From contig LXFE01000487.1 in the NCBI GenBank assembly GCA_001929475.1, forward strand, positions 1 to 18,128: a stretch of DNA of 18,128 bases, written 5' to 3'. A program made the position numbers and the translations under genes. Below are positions 11,201-18,128 of this stretch, one piece after another. The notes beneath the pieces are model-generated. The model worked only from the letters and a program-made list of their open reading frames with translations, was not told the DNA's origin and searched no databases. Within the stretch, counting starts at the first letter, position 1; every line of letters starts with the position of its first letter. The stretch comes from Neolecta irregularis DAH-3 (lineage: Eukaryota > Ascomycota > Neolectomycetes > Neolectales > Neolectaceae).

Positions 11201-11222
11201 AGTCTATGTTTGGATCCGCCAT
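8217..11222 (-). CDS. PMA1: Plasma-membrane H+-ATPase, P3A-type
   Basis: Minus-strand exons: 10865-11222, 10441-10821, 10127-10404, 9977-10092, 8437-9937, 8298-8399 and 8217-8258. Introns are 43, 36, 34, 39, 37 and 39 bases; the product is 925 residues, normal for fungal Pma1. It pumps protons out of the cell using ATP and energises nutrient uptake. Visible landmarks: an acidic N-terminus (residues about 38-65), TGES at 230-233, the phosphorylated D377 in DKTGT (377-381), the nucleotide-binding KGAP at 473-476, MLTGD at 555-559, TGDGVNDAP at 631-639, and hydrophobic helices before and after the catalytic core. The C-terminal regulatory tail is rebuilt by the last splice as [19 protein letters not shown]. 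Its RTSTKH matches yeast RVSTQH, where a Ser-Thr pair is phosphorylated in response to glucose. No key residue is missing. Intron 4 interrupts the K378 codon right next to the catalytic aspartate. Confidence 0.97.
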
Positions 11223-11414
11223 GAAGAGAAAGACCTGCGCGTGGTGTTATTCCTGCAATCAGTACTCAAGAGAATTGAAGGACAACCTAAGAGATACGGG
11301 GGCCTGACAAGAGATGGGATAACACCAAAAGATGGCTGCAAATAGACGTAGGAGGTGGGAGGGGGTCGATGTGGCTGGAGGCAATCGAGGTGTTGTGGGC
11401 GGGGCGAAAATCGA

Positions 11415-11439
11415 ATTGGGCTCCGACCTCCTTTTTATA
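11415..11439 (-). promoter_or_regulatory. Candidate PMA1 promoter elements (TATAAAA and CCAAT)
   Basis: Read on the minus strand, TATAAAA lies at 11439-11433 and CCAAT at 11419-11415, about 210 and 195 bases upstream of the PMA1 start. Closer to the gene, about 11350-11374, the minus strand is strongly pyrimidine-rich, as is common near transcription starts of highly expressed fungal genes. The CCAAT-downstream-of-TATA order is not the usual one, so only the TATA is a reasonable core-promoter guess. Confidence 0.4.
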
Positions 11440-11892
11440 AACCCGGCCGGGCGGGTGTTGACTGTAAAGATGGGGCCGGTATTACAGGAATCACTTTACT
11501 TCGTCTTCCACCATTCCCGCGCCTCACATCGGCCGAGCCAAGCCCTGACTGCACGTCTTACAACAGTGCGTCATAGAAAGAGATCTTTCTTTTGGTAGAT
11601 ATTCGTGCGGCAATTGTTTTCAGGGGATGCAGTCACGGCTGTATCGGAACGTCTAATGCCGTCAATCGGCTTTTGATAAAGCTTAATCTATTAATTGTTG
11701 TGAATGTTTCCCTACTGGAGAATGGCGATATGTCGTCTCGTGAAACAAAAGTTGCAATGCTCCAAGACCCACCAACTACTCCGTACCTAAATGCCATGAA
11801 AGCCTCTGTAGCGTCGTGCGTTGAGTCTTCGGCCTAGTGGAATGCTGGCGAACGTTTTAAATTCTCTATTGACTATTTCTTTGCCTTTATCT
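11440..11892. other. Intergenic region upstream of PMA1 and 3' of the GNAT gene
   Basis: No gene is supported. The + strand frame reaching 11837 starts at a TTG, and its first ATG leaves only about 36 codons with no recognisable feature. The stretch presumably holds distal PMA1 promoter sequence and the GNAT gene 3' UTR. Confidence 0.45.
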
Positions 11893-12379
11893 TCATAATT
11901 GTTTCCACATGAGAACGTGATCCATCCCATCTTCATCAAATACTCCCTTGTTTTCATCAACTCGATAGCCTAATTGCGCGTAGAAAGATTTTCGCTGAAG
12001 CTGGGAATGCGTTTTCAGGCTCAGACAATCCGGGTTAGATTTTCGCACATAGTCTTCGAGCGTGAAACATAGTTTCTTAGCTATCCCATTACCCCGTCCT
12101 TTTGCGCGGACTGCAAGTCTTGTCAGCTTATTGTCATTGACAAGTCGAACAGTCCCATAATCATCCGAGGTATTAGCATCAACTGCGAGGAAATATTTTG
12201 TCGTTGGATCCTGGTCAAACCTTTGCAAAGTTAAAAATCTCCGAATTAATGAAATCCTACTTATCAAATTCTTCATCGGCGCTAAAGCCTTGTTCATCAC
12301 AGAAAACTTCTATCCGGATCTTTTTGCATCTCTCAATTTCTACGGGGGTTTCACACTCTATTATTTGAATTTGTAGCAT
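11893..12379 (-). CDS. GNAT-family N-acetyltransferase, small
   Basis: Minus-strand exons 12261-12379 and 11893-12220 with a 40-base intron (GTAGGA to AAAG, branch TTTAAC), giving 148 residues. The N-terminal exon supplies the typical start of this group, IRIEVFCDEQGFSADEEFD, joined by splicing to KFDQDPTTKYFLAVD. GTVRL forms a core strand. The acetyl-CoA-binding motif A is LTRLAVRAKGRGNGIAKKL, with R-G-N-G-I-A fitting R/Q-x-x-G-x-G/A. The end, FYAQLGYRVDE then DGMDHVLMWKQL, is the usual GNAT finish. The protein transfers an acetyl group from acetyl-CoA, but the substrate cannot be told. It resembles the ElaA-like single-domain GNATs. The ATG at 12377-12379 is chosen because it opens this conserved start in frame. 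It diverges from the DUF1295 gene across a 373-base shared promoter region. Confidence 0.88.
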
Positions 12380-12752
12380 AGATGATGATTTAGCAATGGT
12401 TTATCAACGGTATTATATTGTAAAGCAAAATGCCGGATCTCTACTGTGCGAAAATGTGGATAGTGTTTTGGACGTTCCAGAAGTAAATGGATGACGGTTT
12501 TTAAAAAAAAATTGCAATAAGGTTGAAAGAGGTTGAAAGAGGTATATATTGTATTCGACACTATTATAGAATCCGTCTACTCAATAGCGATTCTCGCCAT
12601 TCCTGCTCGGTTCTGCAAGCAGCAGAAATGATGTTATCGGAATTTATCAAAGTCGTGTCGTCATCCTTCTGTCAAACATTTTGATGAACAACACATACAA
12701 ATTCATTGTCAGCAACAACCCTTCGAAAGTGATAGACCAGGATTTCTCAAAG
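12380..12752. promoter_or_regulatory. Divergent promoter region of the GNAT and DUF1295 genes
   Basis: 373 bases between the two start codons must hold both promoters. Visible items are an A-tract at about 12502-12511, a perfect tandem 10-mer (ggttgaaaga at 12521-12530 and 12531-12540), and a TATA-like tatatatt directly after it. If the DUF1295 protein starts at the upstream in-frame ATG 12684, the region is 69 bases shorter. Confidence 0.5.
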
Positions 12753-13808
12753 ATGTCTTCCTATAAGCGGTCTAACTTTGCCAATCCAGCATACCGAACG
12801 CTTGTCTCCTCCGTTGGTGCAGCATTTGCAATACAACTGGTAGCAGGAGCGCCTTCAGTGATTTTCCAGACAGAACGATTCTATGATCATTCTTCCCCAA
12901 CAGATTAGCCTAACCATACTCTAGATTTAACTGGAGGTCTTTCATTTCTGGTATGCACTGGATTGTCTCTCTACCATCCTGCCTTACGCGCACGTTCCTT
13001 AGCAGCTGCGAGCGGCATTCCCAAGCCCGCATTCCCTTCGTTTACAACTTTCCATCCTCGACAATTGATCCTTAGCAGCCTAACCACCGCCTGGACATTC
13101 CGTTTGAGTATCGATAATTCATGCATTGCCACTGATCAACAAGGCCTTTTCTTGTTCAGCCGAGTACTCAAATATGGAAAGGACTCCCGCTTTGACGAGA
13201 TAAAGAAAGACGTTTGTATCCTTCTCTTGATCTTCCTAACAAAAGCCTTTGAAATTTGCAGGGGCATGGTTTGGTCAGGCTTTATGGGTATCGTTCGTTT
13301 GTCTGCCTGTCATGGCAGTCAATGCTGCCCCTGCCACAACCCTCGTTTCATTTGGTTTCCGTGATCTTATCGGCATCTTGCTTTGGGACGCCGGATTTGC
13401 CTTTGAAGTTATCGCAGATCACCAAAAGGCTGACTGGCGAGCTCGGAAAGAGCCAAAAAAACACAGCCAGGAGTTCATTCGGGAAGGGCTATGGTCGACT
13501 AGTCAACATCCTAATTACTTTGGTGAAATGACGCTTTGGACGGGAACCTGGATAATTGCCAATCATGCTCTTAACAAGACAGTTATATATCCTTCATGGA
13601 TGGGGTTAGCTAGCGGAATTAGTCCCGTCTTTCTCAGACTGCTCTTGACCAAAGTATAACTCCAGGATTAAATCCTTTCTCATACAACTTTTAGGTGAGC
13701 GGAGTCCCTCTCCAAGAAGTGGCGAACGACAAAAAGTTTGGTGGAAAGAAAGATTACGAAGAATATAAGCGAAACACCCCGGTTGTTATTCCAAAACTTT
13801 TCAGCTAG
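12753..13808 (+). CDS. DUF1295 / steroid 5-alpha-reductase-like membrane protein
   Basis: Model: exons 12753-12885, 12925-13107, 13144-13211, 13246-13653 and 13695-13808, giving 301 residues; introns are 39, 36, 34 and 41 bases. Blocks matching the family are RSNFANPAYRTLVS at the N-terminus, FQTERFYD-LTGGLSFLVCTGLSLY, KDSRFDEIKKD-PLKFAGAWFGQALWV, EVIADHQK, the signature HPNYFGE at 216-222, and SGVPLQE then NTPVVIPKL at the end. Several hydrophobic segments indicate a multi-pass membrane protein. Relatives are annotated as DUF1295 or steroid-oxidoreductase-like; the substrate is unknown. The first intron fits every constraint except its donor, which reads AT. Without its removal the frame stops at TAG 12906-12908, after 51 codons. 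Either it is a rare AT-AG intron or this copy is disabled by one base change. ATG 12753 is preferred over ATG 12684 because it matches the family start. Confidence 0.85.
12886..12924 (+). other. Intron with non-canonical AT donor
   Basis: 39 bases beginning ATCATT and ending CTCTAG, with a strong CCTAAC branch site about ten bases upstream of the acceptor. Removing it joins TTCTATG to ATTTAACTGG and yields FYD-LTGG exactly as in relatives. No GT lies between 12862 and the acceptor that would keep both conserved blocks. A single G-to-A change at the first base would explain it. Confidence 0.7.
13108..13143 (+). other. 36-base stop-free intron of the DUF1295 gene
   Basis: Begins GTATCG and ends ACAAG, with a branch-like ACTGATC. 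It splits a serine codon (A + GC). The length is a multiple of three and contains no in-frame stop, so retention would add 12 residues including SIDNSCIATDQQ. Splicing gives RLSLFLFSRVLK, which matches the spacing of relatives. Confidence 0.7.
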
Positions 13809-13866
13809 TCGTTTTTCAGTGAAAAACTATGAAAGAGTCGTTTTTCAGTGAAAACATATGAAAGAG
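13809..13866. repeat. Tandem duplication of a 29-base unit at the gene end
   Basis: Unit 1 is 13809-13837 and unit 2 is 13838-13866. Both start tcgtttttcagtgaaaa and end tatgaaagag, differing by a few bases in between. The first unit starts directly after the DUF1295 stop codon. Confidence 0.85.
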
Positions 13867-14983
13867 CTCAAAGTTCCTCATATTCCATGTCAGCCATTCC
13901 ATACTTTCTTTCCAACTTCAATCACGCATTGGAAGCGTATCAGTTCAGAGTTTAGTTACAGAATAATCGTCAACATTCCGGCAATCCGATGGATATCAAG
14001 CGCCACAACTTTGCTATCTTATGGGCTAGAATGATAAGACGAAAAAAATAGGGTTATGAGTAAATAATGAATGTCTGTTCTACAATCTAAAGATAGCACA
14101 GATAATTTGCGGTAGGTCAAAGTGGGGGACTCAAGGATCCCCCACAGCCACCATCGGCGATCGCGGGCAACCAGCCAGGTTGGATGCACGGGCGTCTGGA
14201 GTCAAGAAACATTGGAGACGGATAGGGCCATTTGTGGGCTGTGGAGCCAATTCTACTGAAGATGAAACCAATTGAGACAGAATGAGGGCCTGTAAGATTG
14301 TTATATAAATACCGCCTGGTCTGATTAGCAAGAAGGCGTAGGATAATATTACGTCCGTTAAAGGCCGGGTATATTAATAGCAGAGTATATAGTTAAACCC
14401 AGTAGTACTATGTTAATCTGTTAAACCAGACATAAGACAATAGCAGACATTAGCCCCATCAACAAAATTTCCCCTCCATGAATACACTTAGGGTTTGTGC
14501 GATATGTTAAAGTCAGTTCGGATCATTCTGGTTATTGGCACAAACCTTAATTCCATATTTACTTAACATCACTCTAACCAGGGGATAGCCAGCGGTTTTA
14601 AACGAATGTTCCAAGAGTTCTTATGCAAGCCAATTTACTTAAGACTAGAGCGTATAAATAAAAATGCTAAGAGTGGTATCGGTGAATAGATATTGATACT
14701 AATAACCTGGGTTTATAGATTGAGTTTTAATGAGGAGATTTTTTGCTTTTGGACAATACAATTTTGAAAAAATGAGCATGGGATGTGGTTTTAATAGATA
14801 TTTGTACTCTACTGTTAGTCTGCATGCCTCCAAAGGGTTAGATGCTGTGAAAAGGAAAATATTCGCCGTATTGAGTTGGGAAATGTGGGTAGGAGGGGAC
14901 ATTTGATTTGATTATACTGCACACAGGACAATTGGGATGAGATAAACTGAGCGGGGAGGCATGGTGGAAAGTTGGGGAGAGTA
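13867..14983. other. Gene-poor region with short inverted repeats
   Basis: No gene is supported over about 1.1 kb. Items seen are a perfect 8-base stem (gtggggga / tcccccac) with an 8-base loop at 14122-14145, and a 13-base inverted repeat with one mismatch (14488-14500 with 14538-14550, core gggtttgtgc). AT-rich sequence lies between about 14290 and 14460. The minus-strand frames through 14131-14331 and 14699-14902 have no recognisable protein features. Confidence 0.5.
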
Positions 14984-15018
14984 CCCTAACCCTAACCCTA
15001 ACCCTAACCCTAAACCCT
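14984..15018. repeat. Interstitial telomeric repeat, five CCCTAA units
   Basis: Five perfect CCCTAA units run from 14984 to 15013, followed by a slipped ACCCT. The unit is the complement of TTAGGG, the telomere repeat of most filamentous ascomycetes. Genes lie on both sides, so it is internal and not a chromosome end. The AACCCTAA core is also known as a Tbf1/telobox-type promoter site. Confidence 0.92.
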
Positions 15019-15027
15019 CCCTCCTCC

Positions 15028-15253
15028 GGGTTACCCTTTCGGTTACCGGGGAAAACTAGAGGTCTCCGGCGGGCGGGCGGGTGTCAACCAATCTCCGGGG
15101 GTGGCGGGTAGTTCTTTTGGTCAATTTATATAGGTGCAATACCAAATTCACCAAATATCCAAAATTGCTAATATAAAATGATTTTTCTAACAGGCCATTT
15201 CTTTAGTGCTGCACATACTCACAAAATTCACATCCTGACTAGTATCACGTGAT
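15028..15253 (+). promoter_or_regulatory. Promoter-like site cluster downstream of the telomeric repeat
   Basis: In order on the + strand: gggttaccc (15028-15036) and cggttaccggg (15040-15050), two Reb1-like TTACC sites; a GC-box-like ggcgggcgggcggg (15068-15081); CCAAT (15088-15092); a TATA-like tatata (15127-15132); and the palindrome ATCACGTGAT with its CACGTG core (15244-15253). Such combinations are typical of active fungal promoters. No convincing gene follows it, so the call rests on motifs only. Confidence 0.45.
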
Positions 15254-15309
15254 CCATAACAAATCATGCGAGCATTACTTAGAGCAAATGGCAATCAATT
15301 CAGAGTTGA

Positions 15310-15606
15310 ACGACCAACCAACGTATTGAAACGAAAAAAGCACTATCGGGATCAGAATTTAAAGGCGAAACTAATGGTCTGCCAGCATCTTCAATACAAG
15401 AAAGTCAAAGGGGGACCTTTGAGGAAGCATCGCATGGAAGCGCGGTATCCAAAACAAATCACAGGAAAACGCAATTACCACAAGCAGATGCGCCTCGACG
15501 AGGGCTTTCCAACGGTACAAAATTCATTGAGATTGGAGCGCTGGAAGATGCAGAAATTGCAGAAGAACATTTTGGATTCCAGTTGCAAAGGGAACCACCA
15601 ATGTAA
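15310..15606 (+). pseudogene. Orphan open frame, possibly a gene remnant or missed exon
   Basis: A stop-to-stop frame of 98 codons (15310 to TAA 15604-15606) with protein-like composition: hydrophilic, Ser/Glu/Thr-rich, then FIEIGALEDAEIAEEHFGF near its end. It lacks an ATG at its start. An upstream ATG frame beginning MAINSELNDQPT is offset from it, and I found no splice pair that joins the two in phase. The overlapping ATG-started 128-codon frame 15266-15652 is Lys/Arg/Gln-rich and looks like a shadow. I do not recognise a family. It may be a decayed gene under the promoter-like cluster upstream. Confidence 0.25.
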
Positions 15607-16316
15607 CGGTATAGCCTGGTATTACCTGGATATACCCATGCCAATACAGTAGGTGGCAGATAAAGAAACATAAGACATTAGATAGAAATCTATATAAAGG
15701 CTATGCTCACATATCTTAGTCTAAGCTCACACGCCTACAAGCTTAGATTAAGGAAATATAACCTAATGTTATTGTACTTAAGCTCCAACTCTTACATTTT
15801 TTTTACAATAAAAACAAGTATAATAACTAGCCTAAGTATTCGTACTTCTTACAAAGGGACATACGTATCATAAGTATTCCTATTTGGCTAGGAATATCTT
15901 ACTTCCGCCTTTATATACTTCCCGTCAAGCCACCTTGCCGTATTGGTAATATATACACAAAGAGTATATCCTTACAGCTCCCCGGTGGGATGCACTTGAG
16001 AAGAGAGAAAATGGGTTGTTTTACAAGTGGCCAACTGCAGGCGGTGGTGAGATTGGTGGATTGTACAAAACTCGCAATTTTAGAACACTTGCAAGGGAAC
16101 GATGCTTAGACAGGATAGAAAGCAAAAGAACATACACCTATGCTCTATCATCCTCGCCGTCTCATGAGCTAGAGATAAGACAATAGAGGAGACTGAAACC
16201 GAATAGTTACTGTGCCTATTTTTTACAACCGAAAGAGACACGTCAGTATGTCAAAGTACTCAGCTTTTAATCACGGCTGTTGGATGCCAAAAAGAGGCTC
16301 ATAATTCAGCTCACCG
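15607..16316. other. AT-rich intergenic region with inverted repeats
   Basis: About 700 bases with no supported gene. It holds an imperfect 13-base inverted repeat (15715-15727 with 15740-15752, loop 12 bases) and the repeat element at 15827-15892 listed separately. From about 16000 to 16316 I see nothing beyond the presumed 3' UTR of the oxidoreductase gene. Confidence 0.5.
15827..15892. repeat. Copy 1 of a short dispersed element
   Basis: Contains ctagcctaagtatt (15827-15840) and, further on, aagtatt plus ttggctagg (15872-15892). The same two motifs recur in the same order at the right edge of the window. The sequence around 15871-15902 is also a near-palindrome (taagtattcct / aggaatatctta), as expected of a transposon terminus or a small inverted-repeat element. 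Confidence 0.5.
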
Positions 16317-17851
16317 CTAGTCAAAATCTTTCAAGTCCACAGGCCTGCCAGGCTTTTCAATGGTTGTCCAGTTGGACCTCTTTGCCATGCACTTTGCAAT
16401 TGATGCAAACAGTTTGGCACTTTGAGTCTCATCACTAAAGTCAGAAGGCTCCTTTCTATGGCCAATTTGCGCAATCTGGACCCCAGACGCTATCAGGGTC
16501 ATATTTGTAATGCCATCGAAGGTCGGCTTAATTGCGGAGATAACCTTTCCAGATAGGATATCCTTCACGAGTTCTGGTTCCGCGCTGAGCGGTCGAGCAA
16601 GACCAATCCCATCTGTGGCTCCCGATTTGACTGCATTTACCATCCCTCTGTTATCTTAGTCAGGATTCTGCGAAAGTGCAAAAATACGTAGCAGTCCTAA
16701 ATCCACCCGTGACATATATTTTTGTCTTCTTCAAATTAGGTCTGATAAGGTCTGCAAATTCGAGGAAGTATGCCTCGCGTTGCTTGGTGCTCTCTTTCTT
16801 ATGTTCGAAAGCCAGGTTTTCGTAATTCCCGCCGCTCAAATCTATAAAATCGACCTTTGCTTTTTCAAGTTCTATGCAGAGTTTTGCAGCTTCCTCAACG
16901 CAAAATCCGCCTTGTTGGAATTCAACACTGTTTAACTTCACAGATATTGAGAAAGTAGGGGGACACCGAGACTGAATCGCATCAATGATTTCAAAAATGA
17001 TACGTGATCGATTCGCAAGTGGACCTCCGTATTTATCATTACGGTTGTTTGTTATTGGAGAAAGAAATTGGGCCAAGAGGTACCCATGAGCTGCATGAAG
17101 TTGAACGCCATCAAAGCCAGCCTGGTACAAAAGTTCCGAGGTGATCGCGAACTGCTCAACGATCTCTCGTATTTCAACTATAAAGTCAGAACATCGCTGA
17201 GACATTCTATATTTTGACTTTCACTAAGGGGTCTTGGCTTCGCATACAGAGTACGATTGTTCATTTGAACATCTCCAGCGCTTACAGGATTCGGATTCAA
17301 TAAGGTCTGAATCTGTCTGCCTGGATGTGAAATCTGGGCAATGAATACTGATTCGTGTGACTTTGCAACTTTCACTGTCTTTGCGAACATTTCGAGTCGA
17401 TTATCCTCATTATCGTGAAGTAAAGCAGATCCCGCTGATGCTAACTGATCTGGATATAACATGATATTACCACTCGTTATATTATTCTTCTTGATCTTGG
17501 GGGAATCATACCTTACTATTAAGCCAATTCCGCCTTTACTCCACTAAAAATTGAGAATGATCAAGTACTTGGTTGCGCACACGTTCATATAATTGAACAT
17601 ATTCTGCATTTGGAACTCCTCGTTTTTTCTCATCTATGGATGAAGGATACCAAGTAGCGAGCTCTTCCTTCAAGATAAACGGAATATTTTCCATATTTCA
17701 AATATACATTCATCGGGGCTTTGCAAAAGCGATTGAAGCAAGTTAAGCCAGAAAAAGGGAAAGTAATAAGCTTTCCAAGAATGGTGGTATCGATTGGTTC
17801 GGCATCATATCGCACTGGTAGTCTTTTCCTTTCAGGGTTATGCTCAGACAT
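16317..17851 (-). CDS. Old Yellow Enzyme-type NADH:flavin oxidoreductase
   Basis: Minus-strand exons 17708-17851, 17581-17667, 17512-17543, 17219-17472, 16688-17177 and 16317-16647; introns are 40, 37, 39, 41 and 40 bases; 445 residues. This is a single-domain FMN-dependent TIM barrel. Landmarks after splicing: FPFSG then NRFCKAPM-NEELATWYPSS, VQLYER-WSKGGIGLIVS-GNIML, QISHPGRQ at 134-141, and the substrate/FMN-binding HAAHGYLLAQFLSP with H200 and H203. Further on are NDKYGG, VKLNSVEFQ, and YVTGGFRTA-TGMVNAVKSGATDGIGLARP. Each of the five junctions restores a conserved block, which makes the model secure. Relatives reduce activated alkenes or oxidise NAD(P)H; the natural substrate is not evident. 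There is no C-terminal FAD/NAD domain as in 2,4-dienoyl-CoA reductase, and no signal peptide. The exon of only 32 bases (17512-17543) is notable. Confidence 0.95.
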
Positions 17852-18086
17852 CGTGAATCCCTGGGTTTACAGAATGGGAAGCCAAATCCTGTAAACTGCT
17901 GATCGTGAAAGTAATTCTTGGCATTGAGTTTGAATTTATTTCGCTGTGACGCTAATCAAACCCGAATTTAGCCCCCCCTCCCTGTAAGAGCATGAATGAT
18001 TTAATTCAAATATTTGTGGATTGTTTCTTCCTTGTTGGATGTAAGTATTGAAGCCCAGATATGAATAAGACTAGGTTGTATTGTTT
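17852..18086. other. Upstream region of the oxidoreductase gene
   Basis: No gene is supported. The stretch should contain the promoter of the minus-strand oxidoreductase gene. A C-run followed by ctccctg lies at about 17972-17983. No clear TATA box in minus orientation is evident. Confidence 0.4.
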
Positions 18087-18128
18087 CTAGCCTAAGTATT
18101 GGCGACTTGGCTAGGTATGAACCGCCTA
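18087..18128. repeat. Copy 2 of the dispersed element, cut by the window edge
   Basis: Carries the same 14-mer ctagcctaagtatt (18087-18100) and then ttggctagg (18107-18115) as the copy near 15.83-15.89 kb, in the same orientation. The spacing is shorter and the intervening bases differ. The element may continue beyond the window. Confidence 0.5.

Noticed and set aside
11592-11837. Plus-strand frame of 81 codons upstream of PMA1
   Set aside because: It starts at TTG; the first ATG leaves about 36 codons with no recognisable feature or promoter.
12906-12908. Readthrough or recoding of the in-frame TAG in the DUF1295 gene
   Set aside because: Readthrough would insert about 13 unrelated residues between blocks that are contiguous in relatives. 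An intron with branch site and AG acceptor explains the segment better, despite the AT donor.
14131-14331. Minus-strand frame of 66 codons
   Set aside because: No domain, and it covers the perfect stem-loop at 14122-14145; it looks like chance.
14984-15018. A true chromosome end
   Set aside because: Only five repeat units, with normal genic sequence on both sides.
15266-15652. ATG-started 128-codon frame, very rich in Lys, Arg and Gln
   Set aside because: Composition is typical of a shifted reading of an acidic or polar coding stretch. No domain is recognisable, and the overlapping frame at 15310-15606 looks more protein-like.

Overview
The window looks like nuclear DNA of a filamentous ascomycete (Pezizomycotina). 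The evidence is eight protein genes with fungal-type products, most of them split by GT-AG introns with CTAAY/CTGAY-like branch sites, plus a block of TTAGGG-type repeat. The class cannot be fixed from sequence alone. The introns are very short: the 25 I infer run from 33 to 51 bases with a median of 38.

Layout, left to right. (1) 298-1401 (+), an intronless protein with a BTB/POZ-like N-terminus. It is followed by a small minisatellite in a GC-rich patch. (2) 1648-4092 (+), a coiled-coil protein of the Uds1 (up-regulated during septation) family. (3) 4362-6178 (+), a Rho-GTPase-binding GBD/FH3 protein of the Rid1 type, with no formin FH1/FH2. (4) 6886-7991 (-), a J-domain co-chaperone with a DnaJ-X domain and an N-terminal zinc-knuckle-like motif. 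(5) 8217-11222 (-), the plasma-membrane H+-ATPase PMA1, complete at 925 residues once six introns are removed. (6) 11893-12379 (-), a small GNAT acetyltransferase, divergent from (7) 12753-13808 (+), a DUF1295 / steroid 5-alpha-reductase-like membrane protein whose first intron appears to start with AT instead of GT. (8) 13809-16316, a gene-poor 2.5 kb with an interstitial telomeric repeat, a promoter-like cluster without a convincing gene, and several small inverted repeats. (9) 16317-17851 (-), an Old Yellow Enzyme-type NADH:flavin oxidoreductase with five introns. The right edge enters a short element that is also present near 15.83-15.89 kb.

The genes do not form an obvious pathway or cluster. 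The one suggestive pairing is Uds1 next to Rid1, since both families are tied to septation and polarity. The rest reads as ordinary core-genome housekeeping. The points most worth checking are the AT-AG intron, the uniformly tiny introns (two of them stop-free multiples of three), and the CCCTAA block with its orphan promoter-like neighbour. All gene models are my own splice reconstructions from reading frame and remembered family conservation. No transcript data or database search was available.
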